Assembly: GCF_012927205.1 (NCBI RefSeq)
Contig: NZ_JABBGC010000001.1
Span: forward strand, 806,001 to 870,000
Reading direction: 5' to 3'
Source: Chitinophaga fulva
Lineage (GTDB): Bacteria; Bacteroidota; Bacteroidia; Chitinophagales; Chitinophagaceae
DNA length: 64,000 bases
Shown piece by piece: positions 50,953 to 60,414 of the stretch (positions are counted from its first letter, which is position 1; the number at the start of each line of letters is the position of its first letter). The notes under the pieces were generated by a model. It was not told the DNA's origin and did not search any database. It saw only the letters and a program-made list of their open reading frames with translations. The position numbers and the translations under genes were made by a program.

Positions 50953-52104
50953 TCAGGGAATCAACTCAAAGACAAAAAACTGGCTTTCTTCTGCGACAGA
51001 GAAGTTGTTATCTGCTACAAACACCAGGCTTTTATGGCCATTGGGTAATACGGGCCCGAAAGTTACCCCTTCAATGTTATCGATATATTTCCCCAGGGAA
51101 GCAAAATCAAAAAGTAAAGATTTAGTAACGGTCTTCACACCGGTGGCTGTTTTCAGGGAGTTGACGTGGCTGATGTCTGTGGCGCCGTGAAGGTCCACCA
51201 GAAACACTTTGATGGTACAGTCTTTTACGCCTGATGAGAAGGAGCGTTCAATGGATAGCAGCTGATGATCGGATAATACCAGGATATCAGAGATGCCATT
51301 TACTTTAAATGCATTGGCGGGAATTGCCGGATAAGCCACCGGTTCTAACCGATAGGCATATTGTGCCACTGGCTGAAGGGTTTTGTTGTCATATTTGATC
51401 AATCGTGTAAGGGCGGTGGTGTCTCCTACGTCTGCACGGGGACCGTCTTCATAGCGAGGCTCTTCCAGGCTGACGAACGTGTGGCGGTAGTCTGGTGTGA
51501 AGCCCAGGCCTTCAAAGGCGCCGTTGCGTCTTGGGCCATTTTCAGTGGCCTGCATGCGGAGCTGCGATGGCAGGGCAAAAGAATCGAGATAACGACCGTC
51601 GGTGGATATTTCATACACACCCGGATTCGTGAGGATGGTGTCTTTGGTGTTCACAATCCGCTCACCTTCGCTGCTCCATACAAGGCAACCCTTTTGGGCA
51701 TTGTAACGCAATGCTTCAGGATCAGGTGTAAGGGACGGATTGACTTTTGCGCCGGGGTAAGGGTTCCCGTTCTGTTGTAACAGTGTGGTCATCCCGGTAA
51801 AGCGGACGCTGTCAAACGACTGGCCGGAAAAATAAAGTTTGGCTGTATAAAAGCGGGCTGGCGCCAGTTCGGAACGGTCATCACAGATCATATAGTACTG
51901 CTGCCGTGAAGCGTCATAGTCTATGCCAGAGAGCCCTCCTGTAACGGTGCCCATGAAAGGCATATTATGCGGTATGGTCTGCTCTCCGATGAGCCGGAGC
52001 TTGCCGAAGGCGGTGGTGGCGGAATGGGTTGCGGGACGGGTGCTGGCGCAGCTAACGCCCAAAGCCACTGCAACAATGGCCAGCAAAAACCGGGATACTT
52101 TCAT
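50953..52104 (-). CDS. phytase-like esterase-domain lipoprotein
   Basis: The 383-residue protein has a lipobox VSCA (cysteine 19). It carries the phytase-like domain: GGLSGIDYDASRQQYYMICDDRS, PDPEALRYNAQKGCLVWSSEGE, GAFEGLGFTPDYRHTFVSLEEP. The fold is a beta-propeller with a calcium-binding look, and the family has been linked to esterase and phytase activity. No substrate is evident here. It precedes the NlpE gene by 59 bases on the same strand and may be transcribed with it. Confidence 0.87.
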   Translation of the reverse strand: MKVSRFLLAIVAVALGVSCASTRPATHSATTAFGKLRLIGEQTIPHNMPFMGTVTGGLSGIDYDASRQQYYMICDDRSELAPARFYTAKLYFSGQSFDSVRFTGMTTLLQQNGNPYPGAKVNPSLTPDPEALRYNAQKGCLVWSSEGERIVNTKDTILTNPGVYEISTDGRYLDSFALPSQLRMQATENGPRRNGAFEGLGFTPDYRHTFVSLEEPRYEDGPRADVGDTTALTRLIKYDNKTLQPVAQYAYRLEPVAYPAIPANAFKVNGISDILVLSDHQLLSIERSFSSGVKDCTIKVFLVDLHGATDISHVNSLKTATGVKTVTKSLLFDFASLGKYIDNIEGVTFGPVLPNGHKSLVFVADNNFSVAEESQFFVFELIP

Positions 52105-52128
52105 GACGGCAATTTAAGACAATTACAA

Positions 52129-52158
52129 ATTAGGAGTTACGAATGCGCAACTCCTAAT
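52129..52158 (-). terminator. hairpin between small membrane protein and phytase-like gene
   Basis: A perfect 10-bp stem ATTAGGAGTT/AACTCCTAAT with a 10-base loop, followed on the minus strand by TTTG. It is 8 bases after the stop of the 50-residue gene, so it probably terminates it. Confidence 0.6.
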
Positions 52159-52165
52159 TCATTAT

Positions 52166-52318
52166 TTATACTGCTCTTCCTCTGATGATGTTAATTAAAA
52201 TGGCGATGATGGCGAGTACCAGTAAGGCGTGGATCAGTGCGCCGGCAGAGTACACAAAGAACCCCACGGCCCAGCCAATGATAAGTATTACGGCGATTAG
52301 ATATAACAGGTTATTCAT
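52166..52318 (-). CDS. lmo0937-family small membrane protein
   Basis: This gene encodes 50 residues beginning MNNLLYLIAVILIIGWAVGF and ending in a positively charged RGRAV. It has two transmembrane segments with a short loop (YSAGALIH), which matches the lmo0937 family of small membrane proteins often found in stress-linked settings. The reading frame is intact from ATG to TAA. A PA2169-type four-helix-bundle gene lies upstream on the other strand; the two families often turn up near each other in Bacteroidota, possibly in envelope stress. Function unknown. Confidence 0.85.
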   Translation of the reverse strand: MNNLLYLIAVILIIGWAVGFFVYSAGALIHALLVLAIIAILINIIRGRAV

Positions 52319-52573
52319 GTTTTAAGGATTTAGTTCACCTATTTCGCTAAAAAATATGTGCCAACGCTGATAAAGCCTTTATATACAATATATAGCGAGA
52401 AGAACAGGTCCTGTAAAGGTGTGGAATCGCTTCCACCATCCGGAGAAAAAAAAGGACGGGTGAAGGAAAACCGGATCGCTGAAGTATCTGGTAATAAAGG
52501 CGGTGCAAAATGGTCGCATTTTTGGATCACTGTCAATAGATACTATTCTTTAATCCTAAAAATTTACCGGATT

Positions 52574-53035
52574 ATGCAACAAGAAGAAATGCTTGTGGAT
52601 GTAATCAGCGACCTTATCAGGATCAATAACGACAGAATGGAAGGATACCAGCAGTCAATGGATGCCACGGATGATGTAGATTTGAAATCGCTGTTCCAGC
52701 GTATGATCGCTGACAGCCGCTGCTATGCTTCCCAGCTGTATGATGAGTTAGTGGCGCTGGGAGAGCAAAGGCATCTGGGCACTACAGCTGCCGGAAAGCT
52801 ATACCGTAAGTGGATGGAGATAAAGACAGCTTTTACCGGGCATGACCGGCATGCTATTTTGTCTTTTTGTGAATATGGGGAAGATGCGGCCCAACGTGCC
52901 TATAACACTGTCCTCCGGTCTGATATGCCCATGCCCTACCGTATCAGGGAACTGATAGCCAATCAACAGAAAGCATTGAAGAACGATCACGATATTATTA
53001 AGACCTATAGAGATGTACAGAAGAGTGTGTATTGA
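52574..53035 (+). CDS. PA2169-family four-helix-bundle protein (DUF2383)
   Basis: The ATG at 52574 gives 153 residues; an in-frame ATG 216 bases earlier adds a stretch with no family features. The protein is almost all helix: DVISDLIRINNDRMEGYQQSM, LKSLFQRMIADSRCYASQL, AILSFCEYGEDAAQRAYNTVL and RIRELIANQQKALKNDHDII. This matches the DUF2383/PA2169 ferritin-like bundle, with acidic and histidine positions that might bind metal. The role is unproven; it is often stress induced. It is divergent from the lmo0937-type gene. Confidence 0.88.
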   Translation: MQQEEMLVDVISDLIRINNDRMEGYQQSMDATDDVDLKSLFQRMIADSRCYASQLYDELVALGEQRHLGTTAAGKLYRKWMEIKTAFTGHDRHAILSFCEYGEDAAQRAYNTVLRSDMPMPYRIRELIANQQKALKNDHDIIKTYRDVQKSVY

Positions 53036-53076
53036 ACCTGCTCTAGGGGTGGGTTTTTTGTGCAGCAAAATGACTA

Positions 53077-53092
53077 CTGTTCATTTTGTTCA
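53077..53092 (+). promoter_or_regulatory. 16-base upstream element, copy 1
   Basis: CTGTTCATTTTGTTCA contains TGTTCA twice at a 9-base period. The same 16 bases occur at 53320-53335. Each lies exactly 37 bases before a TAnnTTT(G/A) box. Confidence 0.6.
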
Positions 53093-53129
53093 AACTGAAG
53101 CTAAATACGGTTGTTCAGGAATAGCGTTT

Positions 53130-53137
53130 TACTTTTG
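53130..53137 (+). promoter_or_regulatory. -7 box of small RNA candidate 1
   Basis: TACTTTTG, a full TAnnTTTG match, 37 bases after the upstream element copy 1. Confidence 0.55.
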
Positions 53138-53142
53138 GATAG

Positions 53143-53236
53143 CGGTATTCCAATCATACTTATTTTTATAAGTAATATGGCAACTACGGGATTTTTCGGT
53201 ACAAGGCTGCTTCTCCAAAGAAGCAGCCTTTTTTTA
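53143..53236 (+). ncRNA. small RNA candidate 1 (about 94 bases)
   Basis: The unit runs from the predicted start just after the -7 box to the end of a terminator. The terminator is a perfect 10-bp stem AAGGCTGCTT/AAGCAGCCTT (53203-53230) followed by seven T. No good coding region is inside; a 21-codon frame from 53177 crosses the terminator stem and is unconvincing. The shared layout with candidate 2 supports a real transcript. No known RNA family is recognised. The target is unknown. Confidence 0.5.
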
Positions 53237-53237
53237 T
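53203..53237 (+). terminator. terminator of small RNA candidate 1
   Basis: Perfect 10-bp stem and a run of T. Confidence 0.85.
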
Positions 53238-53319
53238 GCCCGTAACTGAACGGTGTTTTAGGAAGAACGATACGGTTAACCGGTCAGAAACCCGCGATTT
53301 TGTTCACCATTCGTAAAAT

Positions 53320-53335
53320 CTGTTCATTTTGTTCA
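53320..53335 (+). promoter_or_regulatory. 16-base upstream element, copy 2
   Basis: Identical to 53077-53092. A further TGTTCA lies at 53301-53306. Confidence 0.6.
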
Positions 53336-53372
53336 TTTTTAGTGCACGGCATTTTTATATCTGCGCTCATCT

Positions 53373-53380
53373 TATCTTTA
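53373..53380 (+). promoter_or_regulatory. -7-like box of small RNA candidate 2
   Basis: TATCTTTA, one base from TAnnTTTG, 37 bases after the upstream element copy 2. Confidence 0.45.
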
Positions 53381-53385
53381 AAGGG

Positions 53386-53475
53386 ATTGAGAGAAGTTAT
53401 TACCCCTTGTATTAATATTGCTTTTAACCAGCTATGAAAAACAACAAAGGTGGCCGTTAGTGCCACCTTCTTTTA
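53386..53475 (+). ncRNA. small RNA candidate 2 (about 90 bases)
   Basis: It is laid out like candidate 1: the -7 box, then about 67 bases, then a terminator stem AAGGTGGC/GCCACCTT (53447-53469) and TTTT. An 8-codon frame MKNNKGGR* (53434-53460) overlaps the terminator. The body sequence is not obviously similar to candidate 1, so the two may act on different targets under the same control. The terminator also serves the convergent thiH gene. Confidence 0.45.
53447..53475. terminator. terminator shared by small RNA candidate 2 and thiH
   Basis: An 8-bp stem with a 7-base loop lies 3 bases from the thiH stop codon; T-rich on both sides. Confidence 0.8.
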
Positions 53476-53477
53476 TG

Positions 53478-54584
53478 TTAGCCCAATACCTGGTCCCAAT
53501 CTTTCCATACCGGCTCATAGCCGCTTTTTTTCAACATCGTGGCGATAGCGGCAGCGCTTCGTTCGTCGGATATTTCAAACTGCTCCAGCGATTGCAGGTC
53601 AGCGGCATAACCTCCTGGATTGGTGCGTGATCCGGCGCTCATACTGGTAATACCAAGGCGGATAATATGATCTCTGAAAGATTCCCGCTCCCGTGTGGAA
53701 ATACTAAGCTCCACTTCCTGATTAAAGAGACGGTAAGCACAGATGAGTTGTACCAGCTCCCGGTCATTCATTTCCACTTTGGGCTCCAGCCCGCCGGAGA
53801 AGGGCCGCAGGCGTGGAAAGGAGATACTGTACCGCGTTTGCCAGTATTTTTTTTCGAGATACTGAAGATGAAGAGCGGTAAAAAAACTGTCGGTACGCCA
53901 GTCTTCAAGGCCTATCAACACGCCCAGCCCCATTTTATGAATGCCGGCGCGGCCCAGCCTGTCGGGCGTTTCCAGCCGGTATTGGAACGATGATTTGCGT
54001 CCTTTGGGATGATGTTTTTTGTAATCCTCCTGATGGTAGGTTTCCTGATATACCAGCACGGCATGTAGCCCCAGCGGTATCAGCGTGGCGTAATCTGCCT
54101 CGTCCATCGGTTGCACTTCCATGGAGATATGCGAAAAATGCGGACGTAGCAGTTGCAGCGCTTTTTTGAAGTAGTCCAGGCCTACGATCTGGTGAGCTTC
54201 GCCGGTTACGAGCAGTACATGGTCATATCCCATTTCTTTGATGACGGCAGTTTCCTGTAGCATCTCGGCCGCACTAAGGGTTTTACGGCGGATTTTGTTG
54301 TCCAGGCTAAACCCGCAGTAGGTGCAGATATTCTGGCATTCATTGGAGAGATACATGGGGATGTATAACTGCATGGTATTGCCAAAACGCTGTAAGGTGC
54401 GCTGATGGCTCATTTCTGCCATTGGCTGCAGGTAAGGTGCTGCCGCAGGTGAAATGAGGGCGGCAAAATCATCGAGGGTACGGCGTTGGTTGTGCAGGGC
54501 TTGTTCCACATCTGCGGCTGTTTTAGCGTAGATGCCTGCCTTTACTTCGTCCCATTGATATTGCTCAAAAATGTCTTTAAACAT
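53478..54584 (-). CDS. thiH: 2-iminoacetate synthase ThiH
   Basis: ThiH is a radical-SAM lyase that cleaves tyrosine to dehydroglycine (2-iminoacetate) for the thiazole ring of thiamine. The 368-residue protein has the cluster motif Cys83-X3-Cys87-X2-Cys90 (NECQNICTYCGF), the biotin and thiamin synthase-associated C-terminal domain and QLICAYRLFNQEVELSISTRE late in the protein. It ends the operon. Using ThiH instead of the oxygen-dependent ThiO means that glycine oxidase is not needed, as in anaerobic-type or facultative organisms. Confidence 0.96.
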   Translation of the reverse strand: MFKDIFEQYQWDEVKAGIYAKTAADVEQALHNQRRTLDDFAALISPAAAPYLQPMAEMSHQRTLQRFGNTMQLYIPMYLSNECQNICTYCGFSLDNKIRRKTLSAAEMLQETAVIKEMGYDHVLLVTGEAHQIVGLDYFKKALQLLRPHFSHISMEVQPMDEADYATLIPLGLHAVLVYQETYHQEDYKKHHPKGRKSSFQYRLETPDRLGRAGIHKMGLGVLIGLEDWRTDSFFTALHLQYLEKKYWQTRYSISFPRLRPFSGGLEPKVEMNDRELVQLICAYRLFNQEVELSISTRERESFRDHIIRLGITSMSAGSRTNPGGYAADLQSLEQFEISDERSAAAIATMLKKSGYEPVWKDWDQVLG

Positions 54585-54598
54585 GATCGCTGTTTTGA

Positions 54599-55378
54599 TT
54601 AAGCTTCATCAAGAAAAGCCACCAGTGGGCTGGAGGCGATAGCATGGGTGCTGGTCGGCGCCAGCCCGGCTTCGTAAGCCATACGGCCGGCTGCTACGCC
54701 TGCTTTGAAAGCGGCGGCCATTTTTACCGGGTCTTTGGCCACTGCCAGCGCGGTGTTGACGAGAACGGCGTCTGCCCCCATTTCCATGGCCATGGCGGCA
54801 TGAGAAGGGGTACCGATGCCTGCGTCTACCACTACGGGCACATTACTTTGTGCGATGATAATTTCGAGGAAATCGACGGTGCGAAGCCCTTTGTTGCTGC
54901 CAATGGGTGAGCCAAGCGGCATAACGGCCGCAGTGCCCACGTCTTCAAGCCTTTTGCACAGTACGGGGTCTGCGTGTATATAGGGCAGTACCACAAAGCC
55001 CAGCTTCACCAGCTCTGTAGCGGCCAGCAGTGTTTCTACCGGATCGGGCATCAGGTAACGGGGATCGGGATGTATTTCCAGTTTTATCCAGTTGGTTTCG
55101 AGTGCTTCCCGCGCCAGCTGGGCGGCGTAAACGGCCTCTTTGGCGGTACGTACACCAGAGGTATTGGGCAGCAGCTGTATATGCGGATGATGTAGATGCC
55201 GCAACAGGTCATCTGCCTGCTGTTGCAGGTCTACCCGCTTCAGGGCGACGGTCACCAGTTCGCTGCCGGAGGCCAGCAGGGCTTCTTCCATCAGCGGAGC
55301 GGAGGCAAATTTGCCGGTGCCGGTAAACAGGCGGGAGGTAAATGTCCGGCCTGCGATGGTTAATGGTTGTGTCATCAC
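54599..55378 (-). CDS. thiG: thiazole synthase ThiG
   Basis: ThiG joins 1-deoxyxylulose 5-phosphate, dehydroglycine and the sulfur from ThiS thiocarboxylate into thiazole phosphate. The 259-residue product is a TIM barrel with [10 protein letters not shown] near the start, [10 protein letters not shown] with the lysine that forms the substrate imine, [14 protein letters not shown], and [31 protein letters not shown]. It overlaps the end of thiE by 4 bases and lies 14 bases before thiH, so the whole set is translationally coupled. Confidence 0.97.
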   Translation of the reverse strand: MMTQPLTIAGRTFTSRLFTGTGKFASAPLMEEALLASGSELVTVALKRVDLQQQADDLLRHLHHPHIQLLPNTSGVRTAKEAVYAAQLAREALETNWIKLEIHPDPRYLMPDPVETLLAATELVKLGFVVLPYIHADPVLCKRLEDVGTAAVMPLGSPIGSNKGLRTVDFLEIIIAQSNVPVVVDAGIGTPSHAAMAMEMGADAVLVNTALAVAKDPVKMAAAFKAGVAAGRMAYEAGLAPTSTHAIASSPLVAFLDEA

Positions 55379-56004
55379 TGTTTGTTTAGAAGGTCATAAA
55401 TATGTTGTACCAGCGACCGTTGCCCGGTTGCCTGTGTAATAAGTCCGCTTACCGCTATACCATGAATGCCAGTCTGTATAATGGCGGGAATGTCTGTTGC
55501 TGCAATGCCGCCAATCGCTACTACGGGTGTATTGATCTGTTGTTCATGCAATGCGGCCATGATAGCCTGATAGCCTTCAATACCGAGGATAGGGCTCAGG
55601 TTTTGTTTGGTAGTGGTGAAGCGGAAAGGCCCGAGGCCTACATAGCTGGCGCCGTTCCTGACATGTGTCAGTACGTCGGCGAGTGTATTGGCGGTACCAC
55701 CCACTATTTTATCCGGGCCTACGATAGCCCTGGCTGCTGCCACAGTCATGTCCTGGAGACCAACATGCACACCGGCGGCGTCAACAGCTACGGCTATATG
55801 AGGATAGTCGTTGATGATCAGTGACACATTGTACTGGTCGCAGAGGGCTTTGGCGGCTGTAGCCACCGGCAACACGTTTTCGTGCGTTTCGTTTTTGATG
55901 CGTAGTTGTATCAGCTGACAGCCGGCGTCACAGGCCGCCCGGATGTTATCGAGGTGGCTGCGCTCGTGCGTTTGCTGAGAGATATAATGCAGTTTGTTGA
56001 TCAT
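55375..56004 (-). CDS. thiE: thiamine phosphate synthase ThiE
   Basis: This enzyme joins hydroxymethylpyrimidine diphosphate and thiazole phosphate. The 209-residue barrel has [35 protein letters not shown] and [13 protein letters not shown], followed by [13 protein letters not shown], the usual ThiE motifs for pyrophosphate and metal binding. It overlaps thiD by 4 bases at its start and thiG by 4 bases at its end. A second, more divergent ThiE-like gene lies upstream in the operon. Confidence 0.95.
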   Translation of the reverse strand: MINKLHYISQQTHERSHLDNIRAACDAGCQLIQLRIKNETHENVLPVATAAKALCDQYNVSLIINDYPHIAVAVDAAGVHVGLQDMTVAAARAIVGPDKIVGGTANTLADVLTHVRNGASYVGLGPFRFTTTKQNLSPILGIEGYQAIMAALHEQQINTPVVAIGGIAATDIPAIIQTGIHGIAVSGLITQATGQRSLVQHIYDLLNKQ

Positions 56005-56753
56005 ATGTGATGATATCCGGTTAATGAAGGATGACTGGACAATAAATTTTCCGTATATGCTTTTGCGTTAGCGCAGGCGTCGGGCAACGAATGACCCAAT
56101 GCAAGATTAGCCGTGATGGCGGCAGACAATACACAACCTGACCCGTGTTTGGGATGCACCGTTTGTTTTCCGGCGGGGAACCGCAGTTCTTCTTTGCCGG
56201 TGTACAGCGTGTCCTCTCCCGGGCGGGCTTGATGGTGGCCTCCTTTGAGCAGCACGGCGCAGTGGGCGGAGAGCTGTTTCGCCGCCGCATCTCCATCGTC
56301 GAGGCCGGTCAGCAGCATCGCTTCGTGATAGTTGGGCGTGATCAGGTACAGCTCGGGCAATAGCTCCTGCCATGCCTGCCGTGGGATGCTGCTATGAAAG
56401 GCGTGCCCGGCGGAGGCTTTCAGTACCGGATCGACGATAATCCGGATACCGGGTGACAGAAACCTGATGGTGCGTACGAGCTCCAGCAGGGACTGTACAT
56501 CTGCCATGATGCCGATCTTGCAGTATTCCACCGTTTCGGTGGCCAGCAAGGGCCTTGCCTGCGCGAGTATGCGCGGCAAAGACAGCCAGTCCACCGAAAT
56601 GAAGTCGCTGGCTGTTTGTATGGTCAGCGCCGTGCATACGCCGAGGCCATATACGCGGTGTTGCTCAAAAGTTTTGATGTCTGCCAGCAGGCCCGCTCCC
56701 CCGCTGGGGTCGAGGCCTGCGAGACTCATGACGACTGGTCGTTGCTGTTCCAT
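56001..56753 (-). CDS. thiD: hydroxymethylpyrimidine (phosphate) kinase ThiD
   Basis: ThiD phosphorylates hydroxymethylpyrimidine and its monophosphate. The 250-residue ribokinase-fold protein has AGLDPSGGAGLLADIKTF near the N-terminus and VLLKGGHH followed by KHGSGCVLSAAITANLALG near the C-terminus, with the anion-hole GSGC and catalytic region. It overlaps the upstream TenI-like gene by 28 bases and thiE by 4. Confidence 0.96.
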   Translation of the reverse strand: MEQQRPVVMSLAGLDPSGGAGLLADIKTFEQHRVYGLGVCTALTIQTASDFISVDWLSLPRILAQARPLLATETVEYCKIGIMADVQSLLELVRTIRFLSPGIRIIVDPVLKASAGHAFHSSIPRQAWQELLPELYLITPNYHEAMLLTGLDDGDAAAKQLSAHCAVLLKGGHHQARPGEDTLYTGKEELRFPAGKQTVHPKHGSGCVLSAAITANLALGHSLPDACANAKAYTENLLSSHPSLTGYHHI

Positions 56754-57319
56754 CGTTCTTGTATGCGCTGATAAAGTGTGACAGCTTTGCCTGGTTGTTG
56801 CCAGATGGCGCCTAATACAGCGGCGCCATCGAAATGCCAGGCTTTCAGCTGATGAATATTGGATGCATCTACGCCTCCCAGTGCCAGTACCTGCCTCCCC
56901 TGCTTGTCCGGCAACGGCTGCGCAAAACGGCCATGGTGACCAGCTTTGGAGATACTGTCGAAAACAGGGCTGAGCAGCAGTACGGAAAAGAGCGGCGGCA
57001 TCGTGGCGATAGCGGCGGTATCATGTATGCCGGTGCTGCAAAGCGGGAAACCTTGCAGCGTGCGCGTATCAATACTGCTGCGGGCTTTTTCGCTCAGATG
57101 CAGGCCCCCTACCGGGAATCGGCTGCTAGCTTCGGGCTGGTCACGGACGATGATACGCGGGTGCCATTCCGGGGCTGTTTTCTCCAGGAAGTCCAGATAG
57201 TCGGCCGTTTGCCAGGAAGGTTTGCGCAGCAGAATGTGGCTGGCTCCCGCCTGCAGCAGATCGGCGACGATCTTTTCTTCTTCGTGTATGCGTTCTGGTG
57301 GGGTGACGACCCAAATCAT
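56726..57319 (-). CDS. ThiE/TenI-like protein (probable thiazole tautomerase)
   Basis: The 197-residue protein has the ThiE fold but weakened motifs: SHILLRKPS for the usual IQLR, IIVRDQPE in place of the substrate-binding LIIND, then GLHLSEK, LLSPVFDSISKAGH and VLALGGVDASNI. The loss of several catalytic residues next to a normal ThiE in the same operon argues for a TenI-like role: aromatising the thiazole made by ThiG. The alternative is a duplicated, divergent ThiE. It lies 12 bases after thiC and overlaps thiD. Confidence 0.75.
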   Translation of the reverse strand: MIWVVTPPERIHEEEKIVADLLQAGASHILLRKPSWQTADYLDFLEKTAPEWHPRIIVRDQPEASSRFPVGGLHLSEKARSSIDTRTLQGFPLCSTGIHDTAAIATMPPLFSVLLLSPVFDSISKAGHHGRFAQPLPDKQGRQVLALGGVDASNIHQLKAWHFDGAAVLGAIWQQPGKAVTLYQRIQERWNSNDQSS

Positions 57320-57331
57320 CGGCAGTTGTTT

Positions 57332-59242
<1,911 letters not shown>

Positions 59243-59275
59243 GATGGATAAACGAAATGAGAGCGTATGAACGAA

Positions 59276-59479
59276 CTACCCGCCCTGCGTGGCGCGAATG
59301 ATCGTGATACTGTCTGATGGCTGCAATGGCTGTTCATTCCAGGAGTTCCGGGGAACCACCTGGTCGTTGACAGCAATAGCAATGCCTTTTTGGGCGGAGA
59401 GTTGAATAAACTGTAAGAGCGCAGCAATCGTTATTCCTTGCTGCACCGCATAAAGTTTATTGTTTACAAGCACTTCCAT
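59276..59479 (-). CDS. thiS: sulfur carrier protein ThiS
   Basis: ThiS is the ubiquitin-like carrier whose C-terminal glycine is turned into a thiocarboxylate to donate sulfur to the thiazole. The 67-residue product starts with a MEVLVNN strand, has VNDQVVPRNSW in the middle and ends in TQGG, with the essential Gly-Gly tail. It is the first gene of the operon and lies 62 bases from the TPP aptamer. A ThiF-type adenylating enzyme for it is not in the window. A long inverted repeat encloses its start codon. Confidence 0.94.
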   Translation of the reverse strand: MEVLVNNKLYAVQQGITIAALLQFIQLSAQKGIAIAVNDQVVPRNSWNEQPLQPSDSITIIRATQGG

Positions 59480-59513
59480 ACGTGTTGGAATTTAAGTGAA
59501 ACAATAAACTTTA
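59451..59513 (-). promoter_or_regulatory. 15-bp inverted repeat enclosing the thiS start codon
   Basis: The arms TAAAGTTTATTGTTT (59451-59465) and AAACAATAAACTTTA (59499-59513) are perfect reverse complements. The loop of 33 bases contains the thiS ATG (59477-59479) and the ribosome site. In the message this hairpin would hide or present the start, and it lies just downstream of the TPP aptamer. It is a good candidate for the expression platform of the riboswitch. Confidence 0.65.
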
Positions 59514-59541
59514 AGGATGTGGAAGATGAGAAAGTTCAGTT

Positions 59542-59628
59542 ACTTTTCCCTACGGCAGTATGAGCTGCTTCAGGTACTGAGGGTATCATCTCAGCTTATC
59601 CCGGGTACGGGATAAACACCCCTAAAGT
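59542..59628 (-). promoter_or_regulatory. TPP riboswitch (THI element)
   Basis: On the minus strand the core motifs appear in order: ACTTT, then AGGGGTG, GCTGAGATGATACCC, ACCTGAAGCAG and CGTAGGGAAAAGT. These match the TPP aptamer (GCUGAGA, ACCUGA, GUAGGGA). The closing stem P1 is ACTTT with AAAGT. It controls thiS-C-(tenI)-D-E-G-H. No T-run terminator follows before thiS, so control by hiding the start codon is more likely. Confidence 0.93.
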
Positions 59629-59634
59629 GAGGGG

Positions 59635-59642
59635 TAAAAGTA
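59635..59642 (-). promoter_or_regulatory. -7-like box of the thiamine operon
   Basis: The minus strand reads TACTTTTA, one base from TAnnTTTG. The transcript would start near the first base of the aptamer. Confidence 0.4.
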
Positions 59643-59926
59643 GGAAAAAAATAATAATTGTATCGTGATAATTTTCCGGGCGGAAAATAGCTGTTCACAG
59701 TCATCCTCAAAAAATAAACGGACGGGTGTTTTGTTAATAACGTGGAAGAATATACGAAATATGATCAGGTCAGACAATATCTGCGTGTATTTTAGGTGTC
59801 TGACTTGTTTTCAGGAGATAATGCAAACGCTGTTGTGGAGCGTACAGGTTGATTGGGATATGGTGTTGCAGTGGGCAGTGGTAAAAAATATCTTTCGCAT
59901 ATACCGGTAATTCGTAATTTAGTTTC

Positions 59927-60406
59927 ATGTTAATAAAACAGTTACCGTCACTATTGCCATTATTATTGTTATTGGTAGCGTGTAAGTCAAAGAAAGCACC
60001 TGTGCCGGAAGAGGCAGCGCACGACAGCAGCCTGATAGTGGTTACAGACAGCAGCAATGCCGGCGTTACCGACAGCATCGCTGCTGTAACTGATACGCTG
60101 CGGGTAGACACAGCTAAGCTCATAGGGAAATGGATACAGCCCGTAGCGGGACTGGATAAGGAGATGCAGGGGTTTCAGCTGCGCAGGAACGGTACTGCAA
60201 AATCTATCAACATGTATACGCTGGTATATGAAAAATGGGTGTTGAACAATGACACGCTGTTTTTATGGAGCCATTCGGAGGGCGTAAAAGATACCGCTGC
60301 CGTTGTAGACACCACCATTATCAGAGAGCTGTCCGACACATCACTGGTACTGTTTCCGTTGAAGGCAGCGGAAGGGTATACAGACCGGTATCGCCGGAGC
60401 CGCTAA
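59927..60406 (+). CDS. lipocalin-like lipoprotein
   Basis: The 159-residue lipoprotein has a lipobox LVAC (cysteine 19). A linker rich in Asp, Ser, Thr and Val (about residues 20-60) leads to a small beta barrel: LIGKWIQPVAGLDKEMQGFQLRRNG, INMYTLVYEKWVLNND and DTTIIRELSDTSLVLF. This resembles the lipocalin-like domains often found in Bacteroidota lipoproteins. The ligand is unknown. The intervening region between the thiamine operon control zone and this gene (59643-59926) holds only minor palindromes, such as ATTTTCCG-N2-CGGAAAAT at 59671-59688. Confidence 0.75.
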   Translation: MLIKQLPSLLPLLLLLVACKSKKAPVPEEAAHDSSLIVVTDSSNAGVTDSIAAVTDTLRVDTAKLIGKWIQPVAGLDKEMQGFQLRRNGTAKSINMYTLVYEKWVLNNDTLFLWSHSEGVKDTAAVVDTTIIRELSDTSLVLFPLKAAEGYTDRYRRSR

Positions 60407-60414
60407 TCATGTCA

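Noticed and set aside
53177-53242. Peptide frames inside the two small RNA candidates (ATG at 53177 and 53434)
   Set aside because: The first runs through a terminator stem and the second has only 8 codons. They are unrelated to each other, while the promoter/terminator layout is shared.
59665-59910. 81-codon plus-strand frame between the thiamine operon and the lipocalin-like gene
   Set aside because: No start signal, no family features and it lies in an AT-rich intergenic stretch.
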